NCBI GenBank assembly: GCA_015658495.1
Contig: DQOT01000077.1
Span: forward strand, 1 to 6,100
Direction: 5' to 3'
Length of the DNA: 6,100 nt
From: Fidelibacterota bacterium
GTDB taxonomy: Bacteria; Fidelibacterota; Marinisomatia; Marinisomatales; UBA1611
Positions 1 to 6,015 of this stretch are shown in pieces. The position numbers and the translations under genes were made by a program. Numbering within the stretch: position 1 is the first letter of the stretch; each line of letters starts with the position of its first letter. The notes under the pieces are model-generated. The model had not been told where the DNA came from. It saw only the letters and a list, made by a program, of their open reading frames with translations, and ran no database searches.

Positions 1-2
1 CA

Positions 3-53
3 AGCTCCACATTCGTAAGTTTTTTTGTTTGTGGGATGATGGGTAAATTTGGG
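3..53 (+). repeat. Dispersed direct repeat, copy 1
   Basis: This stretch matches a second copy at 5323-5368 in the same orientation. The left block (3-16, ending CCACATTCGT) matches at 13 of 14 bases. The right block (25-53, containing TTTGTGGGATGATGGGT) matches at 28 of 29. Between the blocks this copy has 8 T-rich bases (17-24) where the other has 3. Each copy can fold, with CCACA (7-11) pairing with TGTGG (30-34) and a T-G wobble extending the stem, so the length difference falls in the loop. It lies about 95 bases upstream of the cphB start. Function is unknown. It could be a genomic repeat family, a leader RNA element or a remnant of mobile DNA. The repeat is certain from the sequence; its role is not. 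Confidence 0.85.
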
Positions 54-78
54 TATAGTTTTTTTCAATTTTATACCC
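51..78 (+). promoter_or_regulatory. Inverted repeat in the leader of the cyanophycin operon
   Basis: GGGTATA at 51-57 is the exact reverse complement of TATACCC at 72-78, with a 14-base T-rich loop; bases 50 and 79 can also pair. It starts inside the right end of the dispersed repeat and lies about 70 bases before the cphB start. It could be an operator, a leader hairpin or a weak terminator of an upstream transcript, although no T-run follows the second arm. The AT-rich stretch after it (about 86-112, with a TATAAC at 107-112) is where a promoter for the operon would be expected, but no well-spaced -35/-10 pair stands out. I see no convincing arginine-repressor box. Confidence 0.35.
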
Positions 79-148
79 ATTGTAATTGTGGTTAAATCTG
101 TAATTTTATAACCTTCATTTTTTCTATTATTTAACAAGTGAGCCAGGG

Positions 149-997
149 TTGAAACATCAAAAGAATTTATTCTTAATCGGGGGTAACGAAGACCGAAAAC
201 CAAAGGGAGAATTGCTGTCACATTTTATATCTCTTTGTGGTCAATCTCCACACATAATCGTTATTTCTGGCGCATCGGCAGTTCCTGAACAAGTTGCTAA
301 TGATTATCATGATATCTTTCTAAAGATGGGTGCATCCAGGGTTGATCGTATTCTTTTTCAGGATCGCAAAGATGGTGTTCATAAAGAGAACTTTGATCTC
401 CTGGAAAAAGCCGATGGCGTTTTTATTACGGGAGGAAACCAAGTTAAACTGGTGGGAATAATGGGCGGGATGCCTTTCCATAAAAACTTAGTTGATAAAA
501 TATCAAATGGATTGGTTTATGGTGGCACCAGTGCTGGCGCATCGATTGTAAGCCGAATTATGATCGCCGGAGGGCGCGGATCATTTAACCCAAGAAAGAA
601 TACCGTTAAAATATCGGGTGGACTAGGCATATTGGATGGGGTAATAATTGATCAACATTTCAGGGAAAGAAATAGGCTCTATCGTTTAGCCACTGCAGTT
701 TCAACCAATCCCGGTGAATTAGCAATCGGCATTGATGAAAACACAGCGCTTCATATAGTGGATGATCATTTGTGTCAAGTCTATGGCTCAAATTCCGTGA
801 CTGTATTGGACGGTGAAGAAATGGAATACACAGCATTCAGTGAAACATCTGGATCGGACCCAATAACCATGTGTGGAATGAAATTCCATGTTTTAACAAA
901 GGGGTTTGGGTATGACCTGGCCAAGCGCGTGCCCATTATATCTGATAAATTAGAATTCATTAATAAAAAACAAAATTTAAGTGAAGTTGTATTATGA
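149..997 (+). CDS. cphB: Cyanophycinase (serine peptidase family S51)
   Basis: This cytoplasmic exopeptidase degrades cyanophycin to beta-Asp-Arg dipeptides. The 282-residue product has the family layout: an N-terminal strand with GGNED (residues 11-15), a GGNQ motif (Gln98), the nucleophile elbow GGTSAGAS with Ser128, and DQHFRERNR with His170. These correspond closely to Gln101, Ser132 and His174 of the Synechocystis enzyme as I recall them, so the enzyme looks active. No signal peptide is visible, which fits the intracellular form rather than a secreted CphE-type depolymerase. The start is TTG at 149. The frame is open back to 104, but no ATG or GTG lies in it, and the conserved LFLIGGNED strand begins only a few residues in. 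AGGG lies directly against the TTG, so initiation is probably weak. The stop overlaps the start of cphA by four bases (ATGA), indicating translational coupling. Confidence 0.95.
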   Translation: MKHQKNLFLIGGNEDRKPKGELLSHFISLCGQSPHIIVISGASAVPEQVANDYHDIFLKMGASRVDRILFQDRKDGVHKENFDLLEKADGVFITGGNQVKLVGIMGGMPFHKNLVDKISNGLVYGGTSAGASIVSRIMIAGGRGSFNPRKNTVKISGGLGILDGVIIDQHFRERNRLYRLATAVSTNPGELAIGIDENTALHIVDDHLCQVYGSNSVTVLDGEEMEYTAFSETSGSDPITMCGMKFHVLTKGFGYDLAKRVPIISDKLEFINKKQNLSEVVL

Positions 998-3630
998 TTT
1001 ATATGGCCATTGAGAACATACAAGTTTTATCAGGACCAAATTATTGGAGTTTACGACCCTGTATTCAAATGCGCCTGGACATTGGCCAACTTGAAGAAAA
1101 ACCAACAAGTAAATTGGATCAATTTTATGAGCGCTTAAAAGAAACATTACCTTCTTTGTATGAACATCGATGTAGTATAGGAACCCCGGGCGGTTTTTTC
1201 GAACGAGTAAAAGATGGAACATGGATGGGTCACGTAGTTGAGCATGTAGCCTTGGAATTACAGACTCTTGCCGAAATGGATACGGGTTTTGGTCGAACGA
1301 GGGAAACCCAAACCCCCGGTGTCTATAATGTTGTTTTTTCTTATGTTGTGGCGGAAGCCGGTAAGCGCGCAGGGAAACTATCCGTAGACTTTTGTGAGAA
1401 CATCATCGATGGTAACGATCCAAAACTTGATGAAATAATCCAAGAATTAAAAGTACTACGGGAAGAATACAAACTGGGACCAAGTACATCTTCTATTGTA
1501 GATGAGGCTGTAAAACGCGGCATTCCATTTTTCCGCTTAAACCGTGGCTCTCTAGTTCAGTTAGGTTATGGGAAAAATCAAGAGCGAATTCGCGCCACCA
1601 TGACAAGCCAAACTGGAAGCCTTGCTGTTGACTTTGCCCAAGATAAATGGGAAACCAAAAGCCTGTTAGAATACCAAGGTATTCCGGTTCCAAAAGGAGT
1701 AGAAACAAGTCGTTACGGGAGAGCTAAGGATGCGGTTAAAAAGATTGGATACCCTCTTGTAGTAAAGCCTTCTGATGGAAACCATGGACGCGGCATTACA
1801 ATAGGTGTAAATAATAATGATCATTTTGAGATCGCCTATCATGCTGCAATGAAACAGTCAAAAAATGGATATGTAATTATTGAGCAAATGTTAGATGGTG
1901 CAGATTTTAGGTTTCTTGTTATTAACGGAACTTTGGTTGCTGCAGCAAAAAGAATTCCTGCCCACGTTAAAGGAAATGGAAAACTTTCAATCCAAGAGCT
2001 CATTGATACAGAAAATGAAAATCCGCTTCGTGGATATGGGCACGAAAATGTTTTGACAGAAATTGATATTGACTCCCAAACAGAACGTCTTATCTCCGAT
2101 GCTGGATACACCCTGGATTCTGTATTAGATAAGGGTGAGATCCTTTATTTAAAGACCACAGCAAATTTGTCTACGGGCGGAACCGCTATTGATATATTAG
2201 ATTCTGTTCATCCTGCAAATGTACATATTGCAGAGCGAGCTATAAAAATTATCGGCCTGGATATTGGTGGTGTGGATATTGTAGCACCGGATGTCACAAC
2301 GCCCTTACCGGAAAACGGTGGTGGGATTGTCGAGATTAACGCTGCGCCAGGATTTAGAATGCACCTTCAACCCACCGAGGGATTGGCAAGAAATGTGGCT
2401 GAACCTGTTATTGATATGCTTTTTCCTCCTGGTAAATCTTCTACTATTCCCATTATTGCCATTACAGGTACCAATGGAAAAACAACCACCACGAGGCTCA
2501 TTGACCACATATTCAAATTGGCGGGGAATACTGTTGGTATGTGTACAACCGAAGGTGTTTATATCAAAAATAGAATGATTTATCAAGGAGACATGACGGG
2601 GCCCATGTCCCACAAAATGGTTTTAACAGACCCAACAGTTGACCTTGCGGTTCTAGAATGTGCCCGGGGTGGGATGCTTCGGGCCGGGCTTGGATTCAAA
2701 ACCTGTGATGTGGGTGTGGTCACAAATGTGAGTGAAGACCACCTAGGGCTTCGTGGAATCCATACTGTTGATCAACTGGCACGAGTAAAAAGTATCATTC
2801 CTGAAATTGTAAAACAAGATGGTGTTACAGTATTAAACGCAGATGATGATCTTGTTAGGGCCATGTCGGAAAAAACAAAAGGTAAAATCATCTATTTTTC
2901 ATTGGATTGGGAAAACAACTCTACCGTATCTAATCATTTAAAAGATGGCGAAACGGCTGTTGTGTTTGATGATGGTTGGCTATGTATGATGAAGGGCCAA
3001 TGGAAATATCCAATAGTAGACGTTAAGGATGTTCCTCTCACATTTGGTGGAAAAGCAAAATTCAATATTTTGAATGCTTTGTCTGCGGCTGGGGCTGCTA
3101 TTGGGTTGGGTCTAAAACTAGAAAACATTAAGGCCGGCCTTGTAACCTTCTTCCCGAGTCACGCACAAACACCGGGTCGATTAACCATGACAGATATGGG
3201 CGATTTTAATGTACTTGTTGACTACGCTCATAATAAAGCCGGATATGATGCTTTAATTGATTTTGTCTCCTCCTACAATCCCGAAAAAACGATTATGACA
3301 CTCTGTGTTCCCGGTGATCGGCGTGATGAAGATTTTGAAAGCATAGCTGAATCATGCGCAAATAATGTAGATACAATCGTTCTTTTTGAATCCTATTTGC
3401 GCGGATTGGAAGAGGGTGAAATATCTGACAAATTGAAAAAATATCTCATGAAGTATGGCATGGAGGATGATCAAATTATCATTATTTATGATGAGCAGTC
3501 AGCGGTACAATATTGTTTAGATGTGGGTGGACAGTATGACTTTGTTATCCTTTCAAACTATGATGTTGACGATACTCATTTCAAAATACAGGCACACAAG
3601 GAAAAACTAGAACAAGAAAAATCAGCTTAA
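994..3630 (+). CDS. cphA: Cyanophycin synthetase
   Basis: CphA polymerises L-Asp and L-Arg into cyanophycin using ATP. At 878 residues it is full length for the family. The N-terminal domain (about 1-160) begins with the typical SGPNYWSLRP segment and carries HVVEH (His80, Glu83, His84). That motif resembles the metal-dependent hydrolytic site reported to make primers in some CphA enzymes. The ATP-grasp domain (about 210-475), which adds Asp to the backbone, shows VVKPSDGNHGRG around Lys258 and EINAAPGFRMH at 447-457. The Mur-ligase-like domain (about 485-875), which adds Arg to the Asp side chain, shows the P-loop GTNGKTTT (492-499), ECARGGMLRAGLGF (555-568), NVSEDHLG (578-585), DYAHNKAGYDAL (743-754) and PGDRRDED (773-780). 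ATG 994 overlaps the cphB stop; ATG 1003 is an equally plausible start and would remove three residues. The stop overlaps the iaaA start. Confidence 0.97.
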   Translation: MIYMAIENIQVLSGPNYWSLRPCIQMRLDIGQLEEKPTSKLDQFYERLKETLPSLYEHRCSIGTPGGFFERVKDGTWMGHVVEHVALELQTLAEMDTGFGRTRETQTPGVYNVVFSYVVAEAGKRAGKLSVDFCENIIDGNDPKLDEIIQELKVLREEYKLGPSTSSIVDEAVKRGIPFFRLNRGSLVQLGYGKNQERIRATMTSQTGSLAVDFAQDKWETKSLLEYQGIPVPKGVETSRYGRAKDAVKKIGYPLVVKPSDGNHGRGITIGVNNNDHFEIAYHAAMKQSKNGYVIIEQMLDGADFRFLVINGTLVAAAKRIPAHVKGNGKLSIQELIDTENENPLRGYGHENVLTEIDIDSQTERLISDAGYTLDSVLDKGEILYLKTTANLSTGGTAIDILDSVHPANVHIAERAIKIIGLDIGGVDIVAPDVTTPLPENGGGIVEINAAPGFRMHLQPTEGLARNVAEPVIDMLFPPGKSSTIPIIAITGTNGKTTTTRLIDHIFKLAGNTVGMCTTEGVYIKNRMIYQGDMTGPMSHKMVLTDPTVDLAVLECARGGMLRAGLGFKTCDVGVVTNVSEDHLGLRGIHTVDQLARVKSIIPEIVKQDGVTVLNADDDLVRAMSEKTKGKIIYFSLDWENNSTVSNHLKDGETAVVFDDGWLCMMKGQWKYPIVDVKDVPLTFGGKAKFNILNALSAAGAAIGLGLKLENIKAGLVTFFPSHAQTPGRLTMTDMGDFNVLVDYAHNKAGYDALIDFVSSYNPEKTIMTLCVPGDRRDEDFESIAESCANNVDTIVLFESYLRGLEEGEISDKLKKYLMKYGMEDDQIIIIYDEQSAVQYCLDVGGQYDFVILSNYDVDDTHFKIQAHKEKLEQEKSA

Positions 3631-4475
3631 TGGCACAACAGCAAAAACTCATAATTCATGGTGGGGCCGGATCTCTTGAGGGAAACATTGAACGGGAAGA
3701 AGCCATCCGTCAATCATTGCAGTCCATTTGTGAAAAAACCTACGCCTTCCTTCTAAGATCATCGGCCAATGAGGCGGTTATTTATGGGATCAAGCTTTTG
3801 GAAGATGATCCTTTATTTAACGCCGGTACCGGCTCAAAAATCCAAAACGATGGGCAGATCCGTATGTCCGCCGCTTTCATGGATGGGCAGAAAAAAAGCT
3901 TTTCCGGTGTGATCAATATTCAACATGTGCAGCACCCGATCCTGGTGGCAGAAAAACTGCAGGAATATGAGCATACTGTTCTTTCCGGAGACATGTCCAT
4001 CCAGTTTGCCCGGGAGTCAGGATTCCCGGAATATGATCCATTAACCCAGGAACGTTTTAACGAATTTCAATCAAAAAAAACGGGAACCACCGGAACAGTG
4101 GGCGTGGTTGCGCTGGATTTAAATGGATATATTTCTGCTGGAACATCAACCGGTGGCGTTGGCGGTGAAATCCCCGGCCGGGTGAGTGATTCACCAACTG
4201 TGGCCGGAAATTACGCTAATGAGTTCGCCGGAGTATCTTCCACTGGAATCGGTGAACATATTGTGAATTCTGCCGTTGCTGCTAAAATTGTAACACGTGT
4301 GGAAGATGGTATGACGCTAGAGTGCGCTGTAGATAAAAGCATAAAAGAGGGTCAAGAAAACGATGACCATTTTGGTGTAATATGCATTACATCTACAGGA
4401 GATATAGTGTCAAGTAAAACAAAAGATACGGTTTTTTATTCCTTCCATGATGGATCCGGAATAAAAACTTTTTAA
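3630..4475 (+). CDS. iaaA: Isoaspartyl peptidase / plant-type L-asparaginase (Ntn-hydrolase)
   Basis: This cytoplasmic N-terminal-nucleophile hydrolase cleaves beta-aspartyl dipeptides. In this operon the expected substrate is the beta-Asp-Arg released by cyanophycinase, giving free Asp and Arg. The 281-residue product starts with LIIHGGAGS (8-15) and has NAGTGS (64-69). The autocleavage site is GTTGTVG, with Thr156 as the new N-terminal nucleophile after maturation into alpha and beta subunits. Thr174 in TSTGG, Arg184 and Asp187 in PGRVSDSP, and STGIGE (204-209) follow. The spacing from Thr156 to Thr174, Arg184 and Asp187 (18, 28, 31) equals that of Thr179, Thr197, Arg207 and Asp210 in E. 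coli IaaA as I recall it. The protein is slightly shorter than many relatives, but the catalytic set is complete. ATG 3630 shares its A with the cphA stop (TAATG) and has no clear ribosome binding site, so translation is probably coupled. Specificity for beta-Asp-Arg is inferred from context. Confidence 0.93.
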   Translation: MAQQQKLIIHGGAGSLEGNIEREEAIRQSLQSICEKTYAFLLRSSANEAVIYGIKLLEDDPLFNAGTGSKIQNDGQIRMSAAFMDGQKKSFSGVINIQHVQHPILVAEKLQEYEHTVLSGDMSIQFARESGFPEYDPLTQERFNEFQSKKTGTTGTVGVVALDLNGYISAGTSTGGVGGEIPGRVSDSPTVAGNYANEFAGVSSTGIGEHIVNSAVAAKIVTRVEDGMTLECAVDKSIKEGQENDDHFGVICITSTGDIVSSKTKDTVFYSFHDGSGIKTF

Positions 4476-4487
4476 TTCAAAACAGTT

Positions 4488-4658
4488 ATGAATAAAGATC
4501 AATTACAATCTTCTATAAACACATTTTGGGACAACCACATCCTCTCCACTCTCATTGATTATATCAAGATTCCAAATAAGTCACCAGCCTTTGATTCAAA
4601 TTGGAAATCGAATGGCCACATGGATCGGGTTTTGGATTGCTTTCTTGATTTTAGGTGA
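4488..4658 (+). pseudogene. Truncated N-terminus of an M20-family metallopeptidase
   Basis: An ATG 12 bases after the iaaA stop opens a 56-codon frame. Its product has NHILSTLIDYIKIPNKSPAF (16-35) followed by DSNWKSNGHMDRV. This closely resembles the start of M20/M25/M40 dipeptidases and deacylases, which normally begin with a WxxxxILPTLxxYIxIPxKSPxFDxxWxxNGHM-type segment and run to about 450 residues. The resemblance fades after about codon 48 and the frame stops at 4658, so all the metal-binding residues are missing. None of the other + frames downstream resumes a recognisable peptidase. Its position directly behind iaaA suggests it was the fourth gene of the operon, perhaps another dipeptidase or deacylase for cyanophycin breakdown products. 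Truncation is seen directly; the family call rests on remembered motifs and the substrate is a guess. Confidence 0.7.
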
Positions 4659-4685
4659 ACCACCAATATTTTTAACACCTAAATC
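4648..4685 (+). repeat. Imperfect inverted repeat at the end of the peptidase fragment
   Basis: TTTAGGTG (4650-4657) is the exact reverse complement of CACCTAAA (4676-4683). Allowing one bulged T the arms extend a few bases further. The 18-base loop itself contains CACC (4661-4664), which could pair with the same GGTG (4654-4657), giving two mutually exclusive hairpins. No T-run follows the second arm, so it is not a standard intrinsic terminator. It sits where recognisable peptidase sequence ends, so it may be the end of the inserted element or simply a post-operon hairpin. Confidence 0.4.
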
Positions 4686-4810
4686 ACAACAAAAGTGATG
4701 TTCCGTAGCGACTTTATCCCATAACCGCCACCTATTGTAGTGAATCCTATAAGTAATGTGGTGAGAAAGTAGTCTGATTAACTTTTTAGCTAAAATAGAG
4801 CCAAACGACC

Positions 4811-4939
4811 CTATTTTTTCAGATATCGGTAAAGCGTAGCCTTGGAAACACCTAAAATATCACAGATATCCGTAAATGGATTGGATGGTATCATATGATG
4901 AAGCATCTTAAACCGAATTAGAAAGCACTCTGTAGCGGT
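4811..4939 (-). pseudogene. C-terminal helix-turn-helix remnant, probably a serine recombinase
   Basis: Read on the - strand, this 42-codon stretch ends in a helix-turn-helix: FTDICDILGVSKATLYRYLKK and then a stop at 4811-4813. A glycine-turn helix of the GVSKATLYRYL type a couple of residues before the stop is characteristic of the DNA-binding tail of serine resolvases and invertases (Hin/Tn3 type). The catalytic resolvase domain that should precede it is absent: the frame is closed by a TGA at 4940-4942, and recognisable sequence extends only to about 4915. Internal methionines at 4906 and 4894 are unlikely to be real starts. TetR-type regulators have a similar helix but carry it near the N-terminus, not before the stop, so a recombinase or transposase tail is favoured. 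It is most likely a relic of the mobile element that disrupted the peptidase gene. Confidence 0.65.
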
Positions 4940-5008
4940 TCAGAGCCTATTGGACAGATTGAGTTAATTTAGAATGAGAGTGTTTTGGTTAACTTGAATG
5001 AGTAAAAA

Positions 5009-5012
5009 GGAG
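5009..5012 (+). promoter_or_regulatory. Strong ribosome binding site (GGAG)
   Basis: AAAAAGGAGA with GGAG at 5009-5012 lies six bases before an ATG at 5019. It is one of the best Shine-Dalgarno matches in the window, yet the frame it serves closes after only 16 codons. This is the main reason to suspect that the 16-codon ORF is the true 5' end of the following gene. Confidence 0.7.
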
Positions 5013-5018
5013 ACTAAA

Positions 5019-5069
5019 ATGCATCAAAGTTCATTAGTGGAACAACGTGTAAAAGAGATTAAGAGATAA
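5019..5069 (+). CDS. 16-codon ORF, possible 5' end of the next gene or a leader peptide
   Basis: This very short ORF encodes MHQSSLVEQRVKEIKR and stops at 5067-5069. It has a strong ribosome binding site and lies 13 bases before the 76-aa ORF, which sits in a different frame. That downstream frame is open back to 5053, so the two overlap in open sequence between 5053 and 5066. A single-base change there, for example in the AAAA run at 5051-5054, would join them into one protein of roughly 97 residues with a continuous charged helical character. It could alternatively be a real leader peptide coupled to its neighbour, or a ribosomal +1 shift. No function is recognisable. Confidence 0.4.
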   Translation: MHQSSLVEQRVKEIKR

Positions 5070-5082
5070 CTACAAAAAGGAT

Positions 5083-5313
5083 ATGAGAAAAACTCCAGAA
5101 TTAGATTATTCTGAAATAGCAGATAAACTGGATGATATAGATACCAGTGAAATATTTAAATCTTTAGAGGAAGTAATTGATGCTATTCCAGGTGCTCTTG
5201 AAAAATTAAAAAGTATTGATGGCGAAGTAGAAAAACTGGAGTACTACATTGAATTAATGGCCATTGCTCAAAAACTGGACAATTTTAGAGAGGGTAAAGA
5301 AGACCCTAATTAG
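5083..5313 (+). CDS. Small acidic helical protein of unknown function
   Basis: The 76-residue product is not recognised. It is rich in Glu, Asp, Lys and Leu with almost no aromatic residues. It reads as a chain of amphipathic helices, with SLEEVIDAIPGALEKLKSI (26-44) and KLEYYIELMAIAQKLDNF (51-68). Membrane segments, cysteines and a signal peptide are absent, so it is probably a cytoplasmic helical-bundle or partner-binding protein. ATG 5083 is poorly placed: AAAAGGA ends only one base before it. No other start exists in the frame except an internal Met near residue 59. This supports the idea that translation really begins at 5019 in the other frame. The stop is 9 bases before repeat copy 2. 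The composition has the look of small accessory-region proteins, but I would not assign it to any family. Confidence 0.6.
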   Translation: MRKTPELDYSEIADKLDDIDTSEIFKSLEEVIDAIPGALEKLKSIDGEVEKLEYYIELMAIAQKLDNFREGKEDPN

Positions 5314-5322
5314 AATGAATAT

Positions 5323-5368
5323 AGCCCCACATTCGTGGATTGTTTGTGGGATGATGGGTAGATTTGGG
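5323..5368 (+). repeat. Dispersed direct repeat, copy 2
   Basis: This is the partner of the repeat at 3-53, about 5.3 kb away in the same orientation. CCCACA (5326-5331) pairs perfectly with TGTGGG (5345-5350) around a 13-base loop; in copy 1 the loop is five bases longer and one stem pair becomes a G-T wobble. It fills most of the gap between the 76-aa ORF and yccF, ending 19 bases before the yccF start. A 22-codon ORF (5315-5383) runs through it, but copy 1 breaks that frame with a TAA and the indel, so I do not call it a gene. It has no match to an integron attC core, and no tandem array is visible. Confidence 0.85.
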
Positions 5369-5387
5369 AAACTAAGGGAGTAATCGG

Positions 5388-5846
5388 ATGCGTGCTATTG
5401 GAAATTTTATTTGGTTCTTATGTGGTGGAGTTCTCATGGGCATAGGATGGTGGTTTGCAGGTATATTAATGTATATGACTGTTATAGGTATACCATGGGG
5501 AAAATCATGTTTTGTAATTGGAAAATTTTCTTTTTTCCCTTTTGGTAAAGAGGCTATTAGTAGAAAAGAATTGACTCAAAATGATGATATAGGAACAGGG
5601 TCAGCGGGTACGCTTGGAAATGTAATATGGTTTATTTTAGGTGGTTGGTGGTTAGCAATTGGGCATCTGGTTGCAGCGGTTATTAATTTTATCACTATCA
5701 TAGGTATTCCATTTTCACTTCAACATTTAAAATTAGCAGGAGTTTCTTTAGCACCTGTTGGGAAAACAATTGTATCAAAAGAGGTGGCTGAAGCAGCGAG
5801 GAAAAAAAATGCGGAAAAAATTGTTGATGAATTACATTCTAAATGA
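5388..5846 (+). CDS. yccF: YccF-family inner membrane protein
   Basis: The 152-residue product contains two YccF repeats. The first, residues 6-54, begins GNFIWF and ends PFGK, with GIPWGKS at 34-40. The second, residues 77-126, begins GNVIWF and ends PVGK, with IIGIPFS at 104-110. Each repeat carries a strongly hydrophobic stretch (about 7-36 and 78-108), so the protein should cross the cytoplasmic membrane at least twice, joined by a polar linker (55-76). The C-terminal 25 residues are charged and helical, probably cytoplasmic. The length is close to the 148 residues of E. coli YccF. The biochemical function of this family is not established. ATG 5388 has a good ribosome binding site, AAGGGAG at 5374-5380. 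It is not obviously tied to the cyanophycin operon. Confidence 0.9.
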   Translation: MRAIGNFIWFLCGGVLMGIGWWFAGILMYMTVIGIPWGKSCFVIGKFSFFPFGKEAISRKELTQNDDIGTGSAGTLGNVIWFILGGWWLAIGHLVAAVINFITIIGIPFSLQHLKLAGVSLAPVGKTIVSKEVAEAARKKNAEKIVDELHSK

Positions 5847-5901
5847 TTAATCGCATCAAACCACTACTATTATTTATTGGGTTGGCTAAAAGGAAGGGGT
5901 T

Positions 5902-6000
5902 ATGGAAAACAACAAAATTATTTTAAAGTATTTTGGTGGGGGCATTTTTTATTTTATTGCAATACTATTTGCAATATTTCTCATTAAAACCGAGTTGTGA
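5902..6000 (+). CDS. Small single-span membrane protein (32 aa), unknown
   Basis: This short ORF has a strong ribosome binding site (AGGAAGGGG at 5891-5899) just before ATG 5902. The product has a polar start, MENNKIILKY, followed by one hydrophobic helix, GGGIFYFIAILFAIFLI (12-28), and a short KTEL tail. This is a plausible small membrane protein, possibly co-transcribed with yccF, whose stop is 55 bases upstream. It may also be the intact start of a longer gene broken by a frameshift, because another hydrophobic ORF begins 15 bases after its stop in a different frame. No family is recognised. The ribosome binding site is the main support. Confidence 0.5.
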   Translation: MENNKIILKYFGGGIFYFIAILFAIFLIKTEL

Positions 6001-6015
6001 AAGTAGTTTGTCTTT

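Larger units (their letters stand above)
4659..5018. other. Scarred region without an intact gene
   Basis: These 360 bases separate the truncated peptidase from the next small ORF. The + strand frames are densely stopped. The - strand holds the recombinase-like helix-turn-helix tail (4811-4939) and an unrelated 87-codon stop-free stretch without a good start codon (4599-4859). The left edge has the inverted repeat at 4648-4685. No transfer RNA, clear terminator or complete insertion-sequence ends were found. The last ~80 bases must carry whatever promoter drives the small ORF at 5019; TTGGAC at 4950 and TAGAAT at 4970 are only 14 bases apart, so I do not call them a promoter. The whole region looks like a decayed insertion. 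Confidence 0.6.

Noticed and set aside
2305..2613. A 102-codon open frame on the - strand inside cphA, and a 95-codon + frame overlapping it.
   Set aside because: Both lie inside the conserved ATP-grasp to Mur-ligase junction of cphA and show no family features; they are shadows of the real gene.
4476..4700. An intrinsic terminator after iaaA.
   Set aside because: No GC-rich hairpin followed by a T-run is present; the only hairpin (4648-4685) lacks the T-run.
4811..4939. The helix-turn-helix as a TetR-type regulator.
   Set aside because: In TetR proteins this helix lies near the N-terminus and is followed by a long ligand domain; here it is directly before the stop codon.
4950..4975. TTGGAC and TAGAAT as a promoter for the small ORF at 5019.
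   Set aside because: The spacing is only 14 bases and the -35 match is poor, so the pair is not convincing.
5323..5368. Repeat copies as integron attC sites or CRISPR repeats.
   Set aside because: No GTTRRRY core or paired attC arms are present, and there are only two copies 5.3 kb apart with no spacer array.
5315..5383. A 22-codon ORF running through repeat copy 2.
   Set aside because: Copy 1 of the repeat has an in-frame TAA and a 5-base indel that destroys the frame. There is no good ribosome binding site, so coding is not supported, although one of the two base differences would be synonymous in this frame.
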